DNA of 64,000 nucleotides from Streptomyces sp. KL109B. Its GTDB lineage: Bacteria > Actinomycetota > Actinomycetes > Streptomycetales > Streptomycetaceae. The position numbers and the translations under genes were made by a program. The notes below the pieces were generated by a model. That model was not told where the DNA came from and searched no databases. It was given only the letters and a program-made list of their open reading frames with translations. This document shows, piece after piece, positions 1 to 7,919 of this stretch (its first letter is position 1; each line of letters opens with the position of its first letter). Location of the stretch: contig NZ_JASERL010000003.1 in the NCBI RefSeq assembly GCF_030766935.1, positions 310,001-374,000 of the forward strand, written 5' to 3'.

Positions 1-2945
1 ATCTTGTACGGCTCGCCGTTGTCGCCCTGGAAGGTGTCGTCGAACGCGATGCCCTCGGGGAGGTCGTCCTTGACGACGAGGTTCGGGACGTTCGCCGTAC
101 CGGTGTTGGTGACCTTCAGATCGAAGGGGGCGTCCTCGCCCGGGGAGAGCACCGTGTCCGGGGTCTTGTCGACGTCGAGCTTGGGGTCGCCCTTGACGAG
201 GTCGAGGGTGGCCTCGACCTCTTCGATGTCCCGGGGCTTGTCCTCGTCCTCGACCTTGGTGAGGAACTGGCCGGTGGCGTGGTCCACCAGGTGGTCCGGA
301 ACCGGCTCGCCGCTGCTGCGCAGCGTGGGCCGCGGGCTGACGTCGAGGACGAGGATGCCGGAGCAGCTGGCGTCGCCGCACTCGGGCTTGATCACGTAGC
401 CGTCGTTGGTGGTGCTCGTCGACGAGTACGTGGCGCGGATGCCGGTGACGTCGGCGGCGTTCACTCCGGACGGCAGGGCGGCGTCGGCGGACGGGGTGCC
501 GTTGACCCACTGGCCGTTCACATACGCGTCGATCTGTACGCGGTTGGCGCCGGCCGGCATCTGGTTCGACTTGATGGATACGAGGTCCACGGCGTCGAAG
601 AATTCGTCGTCCTCGTCGATGATCTTCAGGTACTTGGCCGACATGTTGCCGGTGTTGCGGACGGTGAGCGTCATGTCCGCGTGCTGGCGCGGCAGTCCGT
701 CCACGTGCTCGGGGAGCTGGCCGGGGGCGATGGTCTTGTTGAGAGAAGCGCCGTCGTTGGCGGGGCCGGTCTCCATGGTCTTGCAGTCGCTGCCGTTGAC
801 GTCGCCGCCCTGGCTGTCCTTGGCCGTGACCGAGAAGCAGTTCTGGAACGTCTCGCCGTTCTCGACGCCGTCGCGGCGCTCGGCGGTGACGTTGATGGTG
901 ACGTTGTCGCCCGGCGCCATCTCGCCGTCGTAGACGCCGCGTACACCGGTGGCACGGGCGAGCACGTCGGGGGAGACGCCGTCGTAGTCGACCCAGGCGT
1001 CCGTGTCCGGGTCGTAGACCTGGAGCTTCACCGGTGCGTCGGACGGCGAGACGGAGACGGACGTGATCTCCAGCTTGTCGAAGGGGCTGGCGCTGCCGGG
1101 CTTGCCGTTCTCGTCGGCCGAAGGGTCGGTGATGACCACGTCGTGCAGCGGCAGGTTGCCGGTGTTGGTGAACTTCAGCTGCATGTCGATGGGTTGGCCC
1201 GGCGGCACGTCGGTCTGGCTGACGGTCTTGACGCCGCTGCCGTTGCCGTCCGGGTCCTCGACGATGAGGTTCGCGCACGCGCTGCCGGAGGCGGTGCCGC
1301 TGCCGTCGGAGCGGCCCGCGTCGCCCTTGTAGCCCGCGCAGTTGCTGACGCCGTCGGCCACGTCCGCGGCGTCGACGTCGTCGGTCAGCGTGCCGTGCAG
1401 GTCGAGGCCTGCGGTGGCGCCCTCGGCGATCGACGGATTGCCGTCCGCGTCGACGCCGGAGTAGACGACCTCGACCTTCTTGACCTGCTTGCAGTCCTCG
1501 GGGACGTCGTAGGTCGCGTTCGCCGTGTACGTCTGCGTGCGGGTGGTGTCGTCGGCGCAGGTGACGGTCAGCTTCGCCTCGGTGGCGCCCGCGGGGAAGC
1601 GCAGCCGCACCTTGTCGACGTCGAGCTTGTCGAACTCGCTGGTCGCGTCCGCGTCCGGCTCGGTGATCGTCATCGTCTTCACCTTGAACGGCGACTTGTT
1701 CGTGACGTCGACGCCCGTGCTGACCGGGGAGTTCTCACCGATGACCGCGTGCTCGTTGGAGCCCTTGGAGAAGTCGCCGTTGGTGTCGGCGTAGTACTTC
1801 TTCGTCGAGTCCAGGACCAGGATGTCCGGCAGGATGTCGTACGTGTCGCAGGCCTGGTCGCCCTTGACGTCGCCGTCCGTCGTCTCCTTCGCGGCCGGGG
1901 TCGCGCAGTTGTTGACGGTGATCTTGTCGGTGGGCTCCAGCTTCGAGCCGTCCGAGCGCTTGGTGTCCCGCAGCTTCATGCCGACGTCGACGCTGCCGCC
2001 GTTCTCGTCGTAGGGCAGCGGGTCGCCGTTGCTGTTGGTGAAGACGACCTCGAAGCCGACGACATCGCCCGGGTCCACCCCGTCCGGCATCGGCAGTTCG
2101 CCGGGCGAGGTGATGGTGTCGCCGGTGTGGGTCTGCCCGTCGGAGGTGGTGACCACCAGCTTCGCCTGGTCGGCGCCCTTGGGGAACGCGGTGACGGTGG
2201 CGCCGGTGAAGTCGAAGTACTCGAAGGTCTCCTCGGTGTCGTCGGACACCGACAGCTCGGTGACCTCGGCCGACGACGAGGAGTTGTTGCGCACGTTCAG
2301 CTTGATCGTGGACTCTTCGCCGGACAGCGCGACCGCCGAGCCGTCCTCCCAGTCCTTGGTCGTGACCGGCTTGACCACGCGCGGGATGTTGATCGTGATG
2401 TCCGAGTCGGAGGTCTTCGGGTCCGCGTTGTCGGCTTCCGCCTTCGCGGTGTTGGTGATGGTGGTGCCGTCCTCCAACTGTGTGTCGGCCGGCACCCGCA
2501 TCCCGATCTCCACCGAGCCCGCCTGGCCCGCCCGCAGGCCGGTCTCGCCCTCAGGGTTCTGCAGCGGCTGCTTGTAGACGATCGTCAGCTGCCGCGTCGA
2601 CTCGTCGTAGGTGACGTCACGGGTGCTGTCCGATTTCGGGAGGTCGGTCACCTCCAGCCCTTCCGGGAGCGTGTCGGTGACCGTGAAGTTCACGCAGTCC
2701 ACGTCCAGGCCGGAGCACTGCCCGTTGAGCGTGTAGATGAACTCGTCACCGGGCTCCAACGGCCCGTCGGCATCATTGGTCTTGGTGATGCCGACCGAAC
2801 TCATCGGGTCGTCGGCGACGGCCGCGGGGGCGGCCAGCGCCGTGGATCCGAAGAGCAGGCTCAGCACCGCCGTGACGACGACCAGTGCACGTAGGCGGGA
2901 TGGGCGGGATGGGCTTCCCCTGAGCAACACGACGACCTTGGACAT
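1..2945 (-). CDS. Large secreted repeat-domain (DUF11-like) protein, C-terminus beyond window
   Basis: An open minus-strand frame runs from an ATG at 2945 to the left edge, giving 981 codons without a stop, so the protein is truncated by the window. The N-terminus has a basic stretch, a hydrophobic core (about residues 20-40) and an ALAAPAAVA-type cleavage region, so it should be secreted. The mature part repeats a pattern of about 120-150 residues rich in Asp, Thr and Val, with phrases such as GDEFIYTL, VTDTLPEGLEV and TITNTAKAEADN. These are typical of the DUF11 / conserved-repeat beta-sandwich domains of actinobacterial surface proteins. No catalytic motif was seen. Role at the cell surface or as an adhesin-like scaffold is inferred. 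No good ribosome binding site precedes the ATG, so the exact start is uncertain. Confidence 0.8.
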   Translation of the reverse strand, partial: MSKVVVLLRGSPSRPSRLRALVVVTAVLSLLFGSTALAAPAAVADDPMSSVGITKTNDADGPLEPGDEFIYTLNGQCSGLDVDCVNFTVTDTLPEGLEVTDLPKSDSTRDVTYDESTRQLTIVYKQPLQNPEGETGLRAGQAGSVEIGMRVPADTQLEDGTTITNTAKAEADNADPKTSDSDITINIPRVVKPVTTKDWEDGSAVALSGEESTIKLNVRNNSSSSAEVTELSVSDDTEETFEYFDFTGATVTAFPKGADQAKLVVTTSDGQTHTGDTITSPGELPMPDGVDPGDVVGFEVVFTNSNGDPLPYDENGGSVDVGMKLRDTKRSDGSKLEPTDKITVNNCATPAAKETTDGDVKGDQACDTYDILPDILVLDSTKKYYADTNGDFSKGSNEHAVIGENSPVSTGVDVTNKSPFKVKTMTITEPDADATSEFDKLDVDKVRLRFPAGATEAKLTVTCADDTTRTQTYTANATYDVPEDCKQVKKVEVVYSGVDADGNPSIAEGATAGLDLHGTLTDDVDAADVADGVSNCAGYKGDAGRSDGSGTASGSACANLIVEDPDGNGSGVKTVSQTDVPPGQPIDMQLKFTNTGNLPLHDVVITDPSADENGKPGSASPFDKLEITSVSVSPSDAPVKLQVYDPDTDAWVDYDGVSPDVLARATGVRGVYDGEMAPGDNVTINVTAERRDGVENGETFQNCFSVTAKDSQGGDVNGSDCKTMETGPANDGASLNKTIAPGQLPEHVDGLPRQHADMTLTVRNTGNMSAKYLKIIDEDDEFFDAVDLVSIKSNQMPAGANRVQIDAYVNGQWVNGTPSADAALPSGVNAADVTGIRATYSSTSTTNDGYVIKPECGDASCSGILVLDVSPRPTLRSSGEPVPDHLVDHATGQFLTKVEDEDKPRDIEEVEATLDLVKGDPKLDVDKTPDTVLSPGEDAPFDLKVTNTGTANVPNLVVKDDLPEGIAFDDTFQGDNGEPYK

Positions 2946-3046
2946 GGGCGCGACGGTAGGGCGGGGTCCCTTATGCGCACGTTATGGCATGCCGGATTAT
3001 TGACGATCTATCAGACATTTAGCCCGTATGGCCGCCAGGCCAGGAG

Positions 3047-3307
3047 TCAGTCGGCCGTCGGCTCCGGGAGTTCGCGGACGACGAAGGTGCCGCGGGCGGG
3101 GACGGTGATCGTGAGGCCCTTGTCGCGCAGGATCGCCAGGGCGCGGCGCACGGTAATGGTGCCCGCGCCGAAGTCGTGCGCCATCTTCATCTCTCCCGGC
3201 AAGCGGGTCCCGGGCGCGTAAGTACCTGTACGGATGCGTCGCTCGATGATGTTGGCGAGCTGCACGTAGTGGTAGTCGATGCCCTCGGGGTCAATCTTGT
3301 CCGTCAC
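3047..3307 (-). CDS. Minimal GntR-type winged-helix regulator
   Basis: The 86-residue product starts at GTG 3307 and is essentially only a GntR winged helix-turn-helix. Residues about 12-75 contain the signature YVQLANIIERRI, GTRLPGEMKMAHDFG, TVRRALAILRDKGL and a wing ending GTFVV. GntR proteins are normally 230 residues or more, with a C-terminal ligand domain (FadR, HutC and so on); that domain is absent here. It may act as a constitutive DNA-binding protein or need a partner. It is divergent from the small ORFs at 3474-3784. The intervening 166 bp holds an AT-richer patch with CAGTAT repeats at 3341-3361 that could be its operator (inference). Confidence 0.8.
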   Translation of the reverse strand: MTDKIDPEGIDYHYVQLANIIERRIRTGTYAPGTRLPGEMKMAHDFGAGTITVRRALAILRDKGLTITVPARGTFVVRELPEPTAD

Positions 3308-3340
3308 GGAAGCGACCGTAATAGGTCGACCACAGCCATG

Positions 3341-3361
3341 CAGTATCAGTATCGATCAGTA
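3341..3361. promoter_or_regulatory. AT-rich CAGTAT direct repeats between divergent GntR gene and small ORFs
   Basis: The stretch reads CAGTAT CAGTAT CGAT CAGTA. It is conspicuously AT-rich for this window and lies in the divergent spacer between the GntR-like gene and the ORFs starting at 3474. A promoter or operator role is inferred from position and composition only. Confidence 0.3.
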
Positions 3362-3473
3362 GCGGTCGTCCGCTTCTTACCGCATCAAGACGCGGCTACC
3401 TTCAGCAACGTAAGACCCCCGCGACGGGCCAACGTCCGGGGGCGTGGTCAACGCCCAACACAGGAGCGCCGAC

Positions 3474-3596
3474 ATGACCGACCTTATCCGCCGCGCCTAC
3501 ACGTGGGCGCGGCTTCGCCGCAGGCGGCTCGCCCTCGTTCTCGCCGCCGATTACGGGATCGATCTCGACCGGCACGTACGAGGAGCAGCCACGTGA
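3474..3596 (+). CDS. Small basic hypothetical protein (40 aa)
   Basis: ATG at 3474 is preceded by an AGGAG about 8 bases upstream. The product is 40 residues, Arg-rich, with a core that reads like an amphipathic helix (RRAYTWARLRRRRLALVLAA) followed by DYGIDLDRHVRG. Its stop overlaps the GTG start of the next ORF (GTGA), which indicates translational coupling. No family was recognised. The good ribosome binding site and the coupling are the main arguments that it is real. Confidence 0.5.
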   Translation: MTDLIRRAYTWARLRRRRLALVLAADYGIDLDRHVRGAAT

Positions 3597-3784
3597 ACGA
3601 CGCGCCCGTCCCCCACCGCCCCGTCCGTATGTGCGTGTGGTGCGAGGTGATCACGCACGAGCCCGTGCTCGTCGCCGAGGTGCACCAGGGCACCGGGCCC
3701 GGCTTCAACGTGTACGCGTGCCCGCAGTGCGCCGAGTGCGCTCAGCCGGACCCGACGGAACAGCCCCCGAGGCGGCTACCGTGA
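3593..3784 (+). CDS. Small zinc-ribbon-like protein (63 aa)
   Basis: This ORF begins with GTG at 3593, overlapping the stop of the preceding 40-residue ORF by 4 bases. It carries two CxxC pairs, MCVWC near residue 15 and ACPQC near residue 45, with an extra Cys three residues after the second pair. The spacing suits a small treble-clef or zinc-ribbon fold. The function is unknown; such mini-proteins may bind nucleic acid or act as adaptors. It lies 27 bases before the Uma2-like gene and on the same strand, so one transcript probably carries all three ORFs. Confidence 0.6.
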   Translation: MNDAPVPHRPVRMCVWCEVITHEPVLVAEVHQGTGPGFNVYACPQCAECAQPDPTEQPPRRLP

Positions 3785-3811
3785 GGGGCGAGCACGAGCC
3801 ATGGAGGCAGC

Positions 3812-4474
3812 ATGTCCGCGAACCCGGTCGAGGCGTCCGACTTCAATCTGCCCGAGACCATGACCTGGGAGGAACTCCAGGAATTCCCGGACGACGTCGC
3901 CGAGGGAGTCGAGCTGTGGCAGGGCCGGGTCGTGTGGAACAGGCGCGGCCCGATGGAGCACCAGCGGGCGGCCCGGCGCCTGTGCAACGCGTTCGAGACC
4001 GGCGCCCGCCGTGCCATGCGGGAGGAGACCGACGACCCGGCACGACTGTGCTGGCAGGTCGAGGTGGAGACCAACGCCTTCTTCACGCGCGACAAGTCCA
4101 GCTTCCTCACCCCCGACTTCCTGGTCCGCCGCTGCCTGCCGCGCGGCGCCGACACCTTCACCGACGACACCGTGCTGGTCGGCGAGGTGCTCTCCGACTC
4201 GGACAGGGGCAAGCGCCGGGAACGGAAGATGGACCGGTACGCGGAGGCCGGCATCCCCTGGTACTGGGAGGTCGAGCTGGACTCCGGAGGGACCTGGGAC
4301 ATCACATCGGTGCGGGCGTACGAGCTGGTCACCGTCGACCAGGCCGATCTCGCGGTCAAGTTGCTGCGCCCCATGATCTACGGACTCGCCGGCGAGTGGG
4401 AAGCGGACGGCCCCGGTATCGAGTTCCCCGAACCCTTCCCCCTCAGCGTCAGCTGGGAGGACCTCGCGTTCTGA
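3812..4474 (+). CDS. Uma2 family (DUF820) putative restriction-like endonuclease
   Basis: The 220-residue protein has the Uma2 / DUF820 layout of a PD-(D/E)xK fold. A TPDFLV motif puts an acidic residue at D102, LVGEVLSDSD gives E125, and the following KMDRYAEAGIPWYWEVE segment supplies K139 and the family-typical ending. The start is well placed, with GGAGG about 8 bases upstream. Uma2 proteins are abundant in Streptomyces and cyanobacteria; their biological role is largely unproven, although the fold predicts nuclease activity. The context is two tiny ORFs upstream, one zinc-ribbon-like, and a divergent minimal GntR. The stop codon lies within a 10-bp tandem repeat. Confidence 0.88.
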   Translation: MSANPVEASDFNLPETMTWEELQEFPDDVAEGVELWQGRVVWNRRGPMEHQRAARRLCNAFETGARRAMREETDDPARLCWQVEVETNAFFTRDKSSFLTPDFLVRRCLPRGADTFTDDTVLVGEVLSDSDRGKRRERKMDRYAEAGIPWYWEVELDSGGTWDITSVRAYELVTVDQADLAVKLLRPMIYGLAGEWEADGPGIEFPEPFPLSVSWEDLAF

Positions 4475-4500
4475 GCGACCCTGAGCGACCCTGAGCGACC
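4471..4500 (+). repeat. Three tandem 10-bp units containing the Uma2 stop codon
   Basis: The unit CTGAGCGACC occurs three times without interruption. The first copy supplies the TGA stop (4472-4474). This looks like slippage at the 3' end of the gene and restores alternative stops in the same frame only after frame changes, since 10 is not a multiple of 3. Confidence 0.9.
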
Positions 4501-4582
4501 CTTGTCGCCGACCTACCCGTCTGCTTGACTCCGGCGCGCGTGCCGATCGTGAGCGAGCGAACGACGGAGGGACGGACGACCG

Positions 4583-7066
4583 ATGGAAATCACCCGTAGA
4601 CGTCTGCTGAGTGTGCTCGCCGCGAGCGGGGTGCTGGCCGCGATTCCCACGCGGTGGGCGGGCGCCGCCGAACTCGCCGCCGGTACCGGGCAGTTGCTCG
4701 CCAATACGGTGGCCATGTTCGCCGGCACCGCCGAGTCCAACGCCCGTAAGGAGACCGCCGCCAAGCTCGCCGCGATCGAGAAGACCGCGCGCGCGAACCT
4801 CGCGGCGATGGATGCCGCGAGCGGGGACGGTGAGCTGTTCAAGGGGCTGCCGCTCGGCACCAGCGACCCGAATCTCAACACCACGTTCCAGAAGGTCTAC
4901 GAGATCGCGCTCGCGACGCGGACGGCGTCGGGCATCCCCCGTGACCGGGTGGTCGACGCGCTGACGTGGCTGCACGAGAAGTTCTACGGGGACCAGTCCA
5001 AGGGGTACTACGGGAACTGGTTCACGTGGGAGATAGGCATCTCGCAGTCCGTGAGCCGGACGCTGGTGCTGCTGGGTGACGCCGCGTCAGCGGACCTTGT
5101 GCGTACGTACATCGACTCCATGGACGCGTATCTGCGCAACGGCAAGGACGGCGACGTCGACCTCGACTCGCGCTTCCACACCGGGGCCAACCTCGCCGAC
5201 ATCACGACCAACCGCATCCTCCAGGGTGCGCTCACGGGTGACGAGGGGCGCATCCGTAAGGCGCTCACCGATCAGCTGACCGTCTTCGCGACCGTCGACC
5301 CGTACAACCTGCGGCACGGGGTCACGGACGGGCACTACGCCGACGGGTCCTTCATCCAGCACTCCTCCGTCGCGTACACGGGCTCGTACGGGAAGGGGCT
5401 GCTCACGCGGGTCATTCAGACGCTGAAGCTGCTGGACGGGACCGGGTTCGCGTACGGGGACGAGCTGGTGCCGACCGTGCGGCGGTGGGTGCGGGACGGG
5501 TTCGCGCCGCTGATCTTCGAGGGCTGGATGATGGAGGCCGTGAAGGGGCGGGCCGTGTCCCGGACGGGGAGCGGGTACGCGGACACCGCCACGGTCGTCG
5601 AGGCCGTCGTCGATCTCGCGTCCCTGTCGGAGGGGGACGCGGCGCGGGAGTTGAAGGGGTACGTGAAGCATCTGCGGGAGGCGTCGAAGGCGGAGCTCGA
5701 TCCGACGGGGTTCGTCTCGCCGCTCAGCATCGTGCGGTACGCGGATGTGCTGGCGGACTCCGACGCCCGTCCCGCCGATCTCAATCCGGCCGCGCGGTCG
5801 GTCGCGTTCAATGCCATGGACCGGACGGTGCATCGGCGGCCCGGGTACGCGTTCGCGATCGCGCGGAGTTCCCAGCGCATCAGCAAGTACGAGTACATGA
5901 GTGGCGAGAATCTGATGCCGTGGTTCCAGGGGGACGGGGCGCACTATCTGTATTTGTCCGGGGAGGATCAGGCGGGCGCGTACGGGGTCGATTACTTCAC
6001 CACTGTCTCGCCCTATGGGCTCGCGGGGGTCACCGCGCCCGTCGAACGGCGGGGAACGGTACCGGAGTTGTACGGCGGCAAGCTCTTCTACGACAACCCG
6101 GACCACCCGCTGAACTTCACCGCGTCCAGCGAGTCGCAGAACAAGTACGTGTACTTCCCGACCGCCACGCAGGCGTACTCGGGCGGGGCGGTGCTCGGTG
6201 GGGTGTACGGGGCCGTGGGGTGGGTCGCCTCCGACGATGTGCCGTGGCGGGACAAGGCGGCGGGGCTGCTGCCGGACGACTTCGTGGCGTACCGCTCGGC
6301 GCGGGCCACCAAGTCGTGGTTCCTGCTGGATGAGGAAGTCGTGGTGCTCGCGGCGGGCGTGGGGGACGCTCCCGGCGGTGGGCGGGCGGTGACGACGACC
6401 GTCGACGCGCGGGTCGCGCCTGCCGGGGATGCCGTGACCGTGGCCGAGGGCGACGGGTGGGTGCGGTGGGCGGACGGGACGCGGGGCACGGCCGTCGGAT
6501 ACGTGCGGCTCGCCGGGCCGGAGGCGAAGGCGCGGCTTGAGACGGTGACGCGGAGTCGGCGCGTGGTGCGTACGTCGAACCCGGACACGGCCGTGACCCG
6601 GCAGGTGTTCTCGCTGGTGGTGGAACAGGAGGCCGGGGCCCAACCAGCTTCATTTGCTTATGTGTTGCTGCCTAACGCGTCGGAGGCGGCGGTGCGCGCG
6701 TACGACGGTGTGCGGGTGCTCGCGAATACGGTGCGGACGCAGGCCGTGCGGCATGACGGGCTCGGGCTCGTCGCCGCGAACACCTTCACCGGCGGCGCGC
6801 ACCGGGTGGCCGGGCTCGATGTGGACGGTCCTGCGTCCGTGCTCGTACGGCGGGTGGGCGGGGACGTGACGGTCGCCGTGTCGGACCCGACGACCGGGCG
6901 GGACACGGTGGGCGTCGTGCTGCGGGGGCAGCGGCTGACGCGGGTCGCGGGGGACGAGGCGGTGCGGGTGAGTGCGGTGCCGGGCGGGACGCGGCTCGAC
7001 GTGGACACCCACCACGCGTACGGCCGCAGCTTCACGGTCACGCTGCGGGGGCGCGAGGACGGCTGA
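4583..7066 (+). CDS. Tat-exported polysaccharide lyase family 8 (hyaluronate/chondroitin/xanthan lyase type)
   Basis: The 827-residue protein begins with a twin-arginine signal (RRRLLS, then a hydrophobic stretch to about residue 35). The alpha/alpha-toroid domain spans about residues 40-380. It holds the PL8 catalytic motifs: TGANL with N203, then FIQH with H260 and, nine residues later, the second Tyr of YTGSY at Y269. The His-to-Tyr spacing equals that of characterised hyaluronate and chondroitin AC lyases. Beta-sandwich domains follow to the C-terminus. The enzyme cleaves uronic-acid-containing polysaccharide by beta-elimination outside the cell; the exact substrate cannot be told from motifs. 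A GGAGG lies 5' of the ATG. An inverted repeat follows the stop directly. Confidence 0.9.
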   Translation: MEITRRRLLSVLAASGVLAAIPTRWAGAAELAAGTGQLLANTVAMFAGTAESNARKETAAKLAAIEKTARANLAAMDAASGDGELFKGLPLGTSDPNLNTTFQKVYEIALATRTASGIPRDRVVDALTWLHEKFYGDQSKGYYGNWFTWEIGISQSVSRTLVLLGDAASADLVRTYIDSMDAYLRNGKDGDVDLDSRFHTGANLADITTNRILQGALTGDEGRIRKALTDQLTVFATVDPYNLRHGVTDGHYADGSFIQHSSVAYTGSYGKGLLTRVIQTLKLLDGTGFAYGDELVPTVRRWVRDGFAPLIFEGWMMEAVKGRAVSRTGSGYADTATVVEAVVDLASLSEGDAARELKGYVKHLREASKAELDPTGFVSPLSIVRYADVLADSDARPADLNPAARSVAFNAMDRTVHRRPGYAFAIARSSQRISKYEYMSGENLMPWFQGDGAHYLYLSGEDQAGAYGVDYFTTVSPYGLAGVTAPVERRGTVPELYGGKLFYDNPDHPLNFTASSESQNKYVYFPTATQAYSGGAVLGGVYGAVGWVASDDVPWRDKAAGLLPDDFVAYRSARATKSWFLLDEEVVVLAAGVGDAPGGGRAVTTTVDARVAPAGDAVTVAEGDGWVRWADGTRGTAVGYVRLAGPEAKARLETVTRSRRVVRTSNPDTAVTRQVFSLVVEQEAGAQPASFAYVLLPNASEAAVRAYDGVRVLANTVRTQAVRHDGLGLVAANTFTGGAHRVAGLDVDGPASVLVRRVGGDVTVAVSDPTTGRDTVGVVLRGQRLTRVAGDEAVRVSAVPGGTRLDVDTHHAYGRSFTVTLRGREDG

Positions 7067-7067
7067 T

Positions 7068-7098
7068 ATCAACTTCTGTAGCAGACACGGAAGTTGAT
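7068..7098. promoter_or_regulatory. AT-rich 9-bp inverted repeat between lyase and lipoprotein genes
   Basis: Perfect arms ATCAACTTC and GAAGTTGAT are separated by 13 bases. In RNA the stem can extend to 12 pairs with one G-U, leaving a 7-base loop. It begins 2 bases after the lyase stop and ends 30 bases before the lipoprotein ATG. It is AT-rich, with no U tract, so a repressor operator for the lipoprotein gene is as plausible as a terminator. Confidence 0.5.
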
Positions 7099-7128
7099 GC
7101 GGGAGATGACGAGCGGGGGCTCTGACAC

Positions 7129-7914
7129 ATGCGGGCGAGACGGATGATTCTGGCTGTGGCCGGTGCCGTGGTACTGACGGCCACGACGGCGGCGTGCGGC
7201 GGCTCGGGCGGGGGTGGCGGCGACCGGGGCCCGGCATCCAAGGCTCCCGAGGAGACACCCAAGGAGTCGGCCGCCCAGGCGGCCGGGCCGCTGGACCGGG
7301 CCGGGGCGAAGCGGGCGTTGATCGGGGAGGCGGACGTCGGGTTCGGGTGGAAGATCGCACCGAAGGACGACGTCGAGGACCAGAGCAAGGACAAGAAGGA
7401 CGACGACTCGTCCGTCACCTCCGACGACGCCGAGTGCCAGGCGGCGTACCAGGGAACGAAGGAGGACGACCTCGGGGCCGCTCCCCCGAAGACGGCGGCC
7501 TGGTGGGGCGCCACCAAGGGAGACGCCTACTCGGACGAGGCCTCGCGCTCCGTCTTCCACATGGTGTTTCCGCTCAAGGACGCCCAGCGGGCCGAGGACC
7601 TCACCGCGAAGTGGAAGCAGTACGCGGAGGCGTGCAACCTCAAGGAGCTGAAGGAGGACGACATGGACCGCACCCTGGCGATCACGAAGCTGTCGACCCC
7701 TTCGTACGGTGACGACAGCTCCGCCGTGCGCATGGAATCCTCCGACGGCATGTCGACGATCGACACACTCCTCGTACGCAAGGGCGCCAACCTGTCGTAC
7801 CTGACGATCTCGACGTTCAGCATCAACGACGACGCGAACGTCGAGCCCGACGACAAGCTCACGGAGAAGCTACTGAAGTCCGCCGCGGAGCGGCTGGACG
7901 CGGCAGTGCGCTGA
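7129..7914 (+). CDS. Secreted lipoprotein of unknown function
   Basis: The 261-residue product has a lipoprotein signal peptide. RR residues, a hydrophobic stretch and the lipobox TAAC put the lipidated Cys near residue 23, followed by a Gly-rich spacer. The mature part is highly charged, with the acidic-lysine block DVEDQSKDKKDDDSS, and contains two Cys, one in DAECQAAY and one in AEACNLKEL. These could form a disulfide. No catalytic motif was found, and the protein resembles the many Streptomyces surface lipoproteins of about 250 residues. It ends only 5 bases from the convergent cobN stop, with no terminator between. Confidence 0.75.
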   Translation: MRARRMILAVAGAVVLTATTAACGGSGGGGGDRGPASKAPEETPKESAAQAAGPLDRAGAKRALIGEADVGFGWKIAPKDDVEDQSKDKKDDDSSVTSDDAECQAAYQGTKEDDLGAAPPKTAAWWGATKGDAYSDEASRSVFHMVFPLKDAQRAEDLTAKWKQYAEACNLKELKEDDMDRTLAITKLSTPSYGDDSSAVRMESSDGMSTIDTLLVRKGANLSYLTISTFSINDDANVEPDDKLTEKLLKSAAERLDAAVR

Positions 7915-7919
7915 CGGCC

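Noticed and set aside
279..2894. 871-codon open frame on the + strand
   Set aside because: It is antisense to the signal-peptide-bearing repeat-domain protein; its translation is Val/Gly/Arg-rich low-complexity with no domain, the usual product of high-GC third-position bias.
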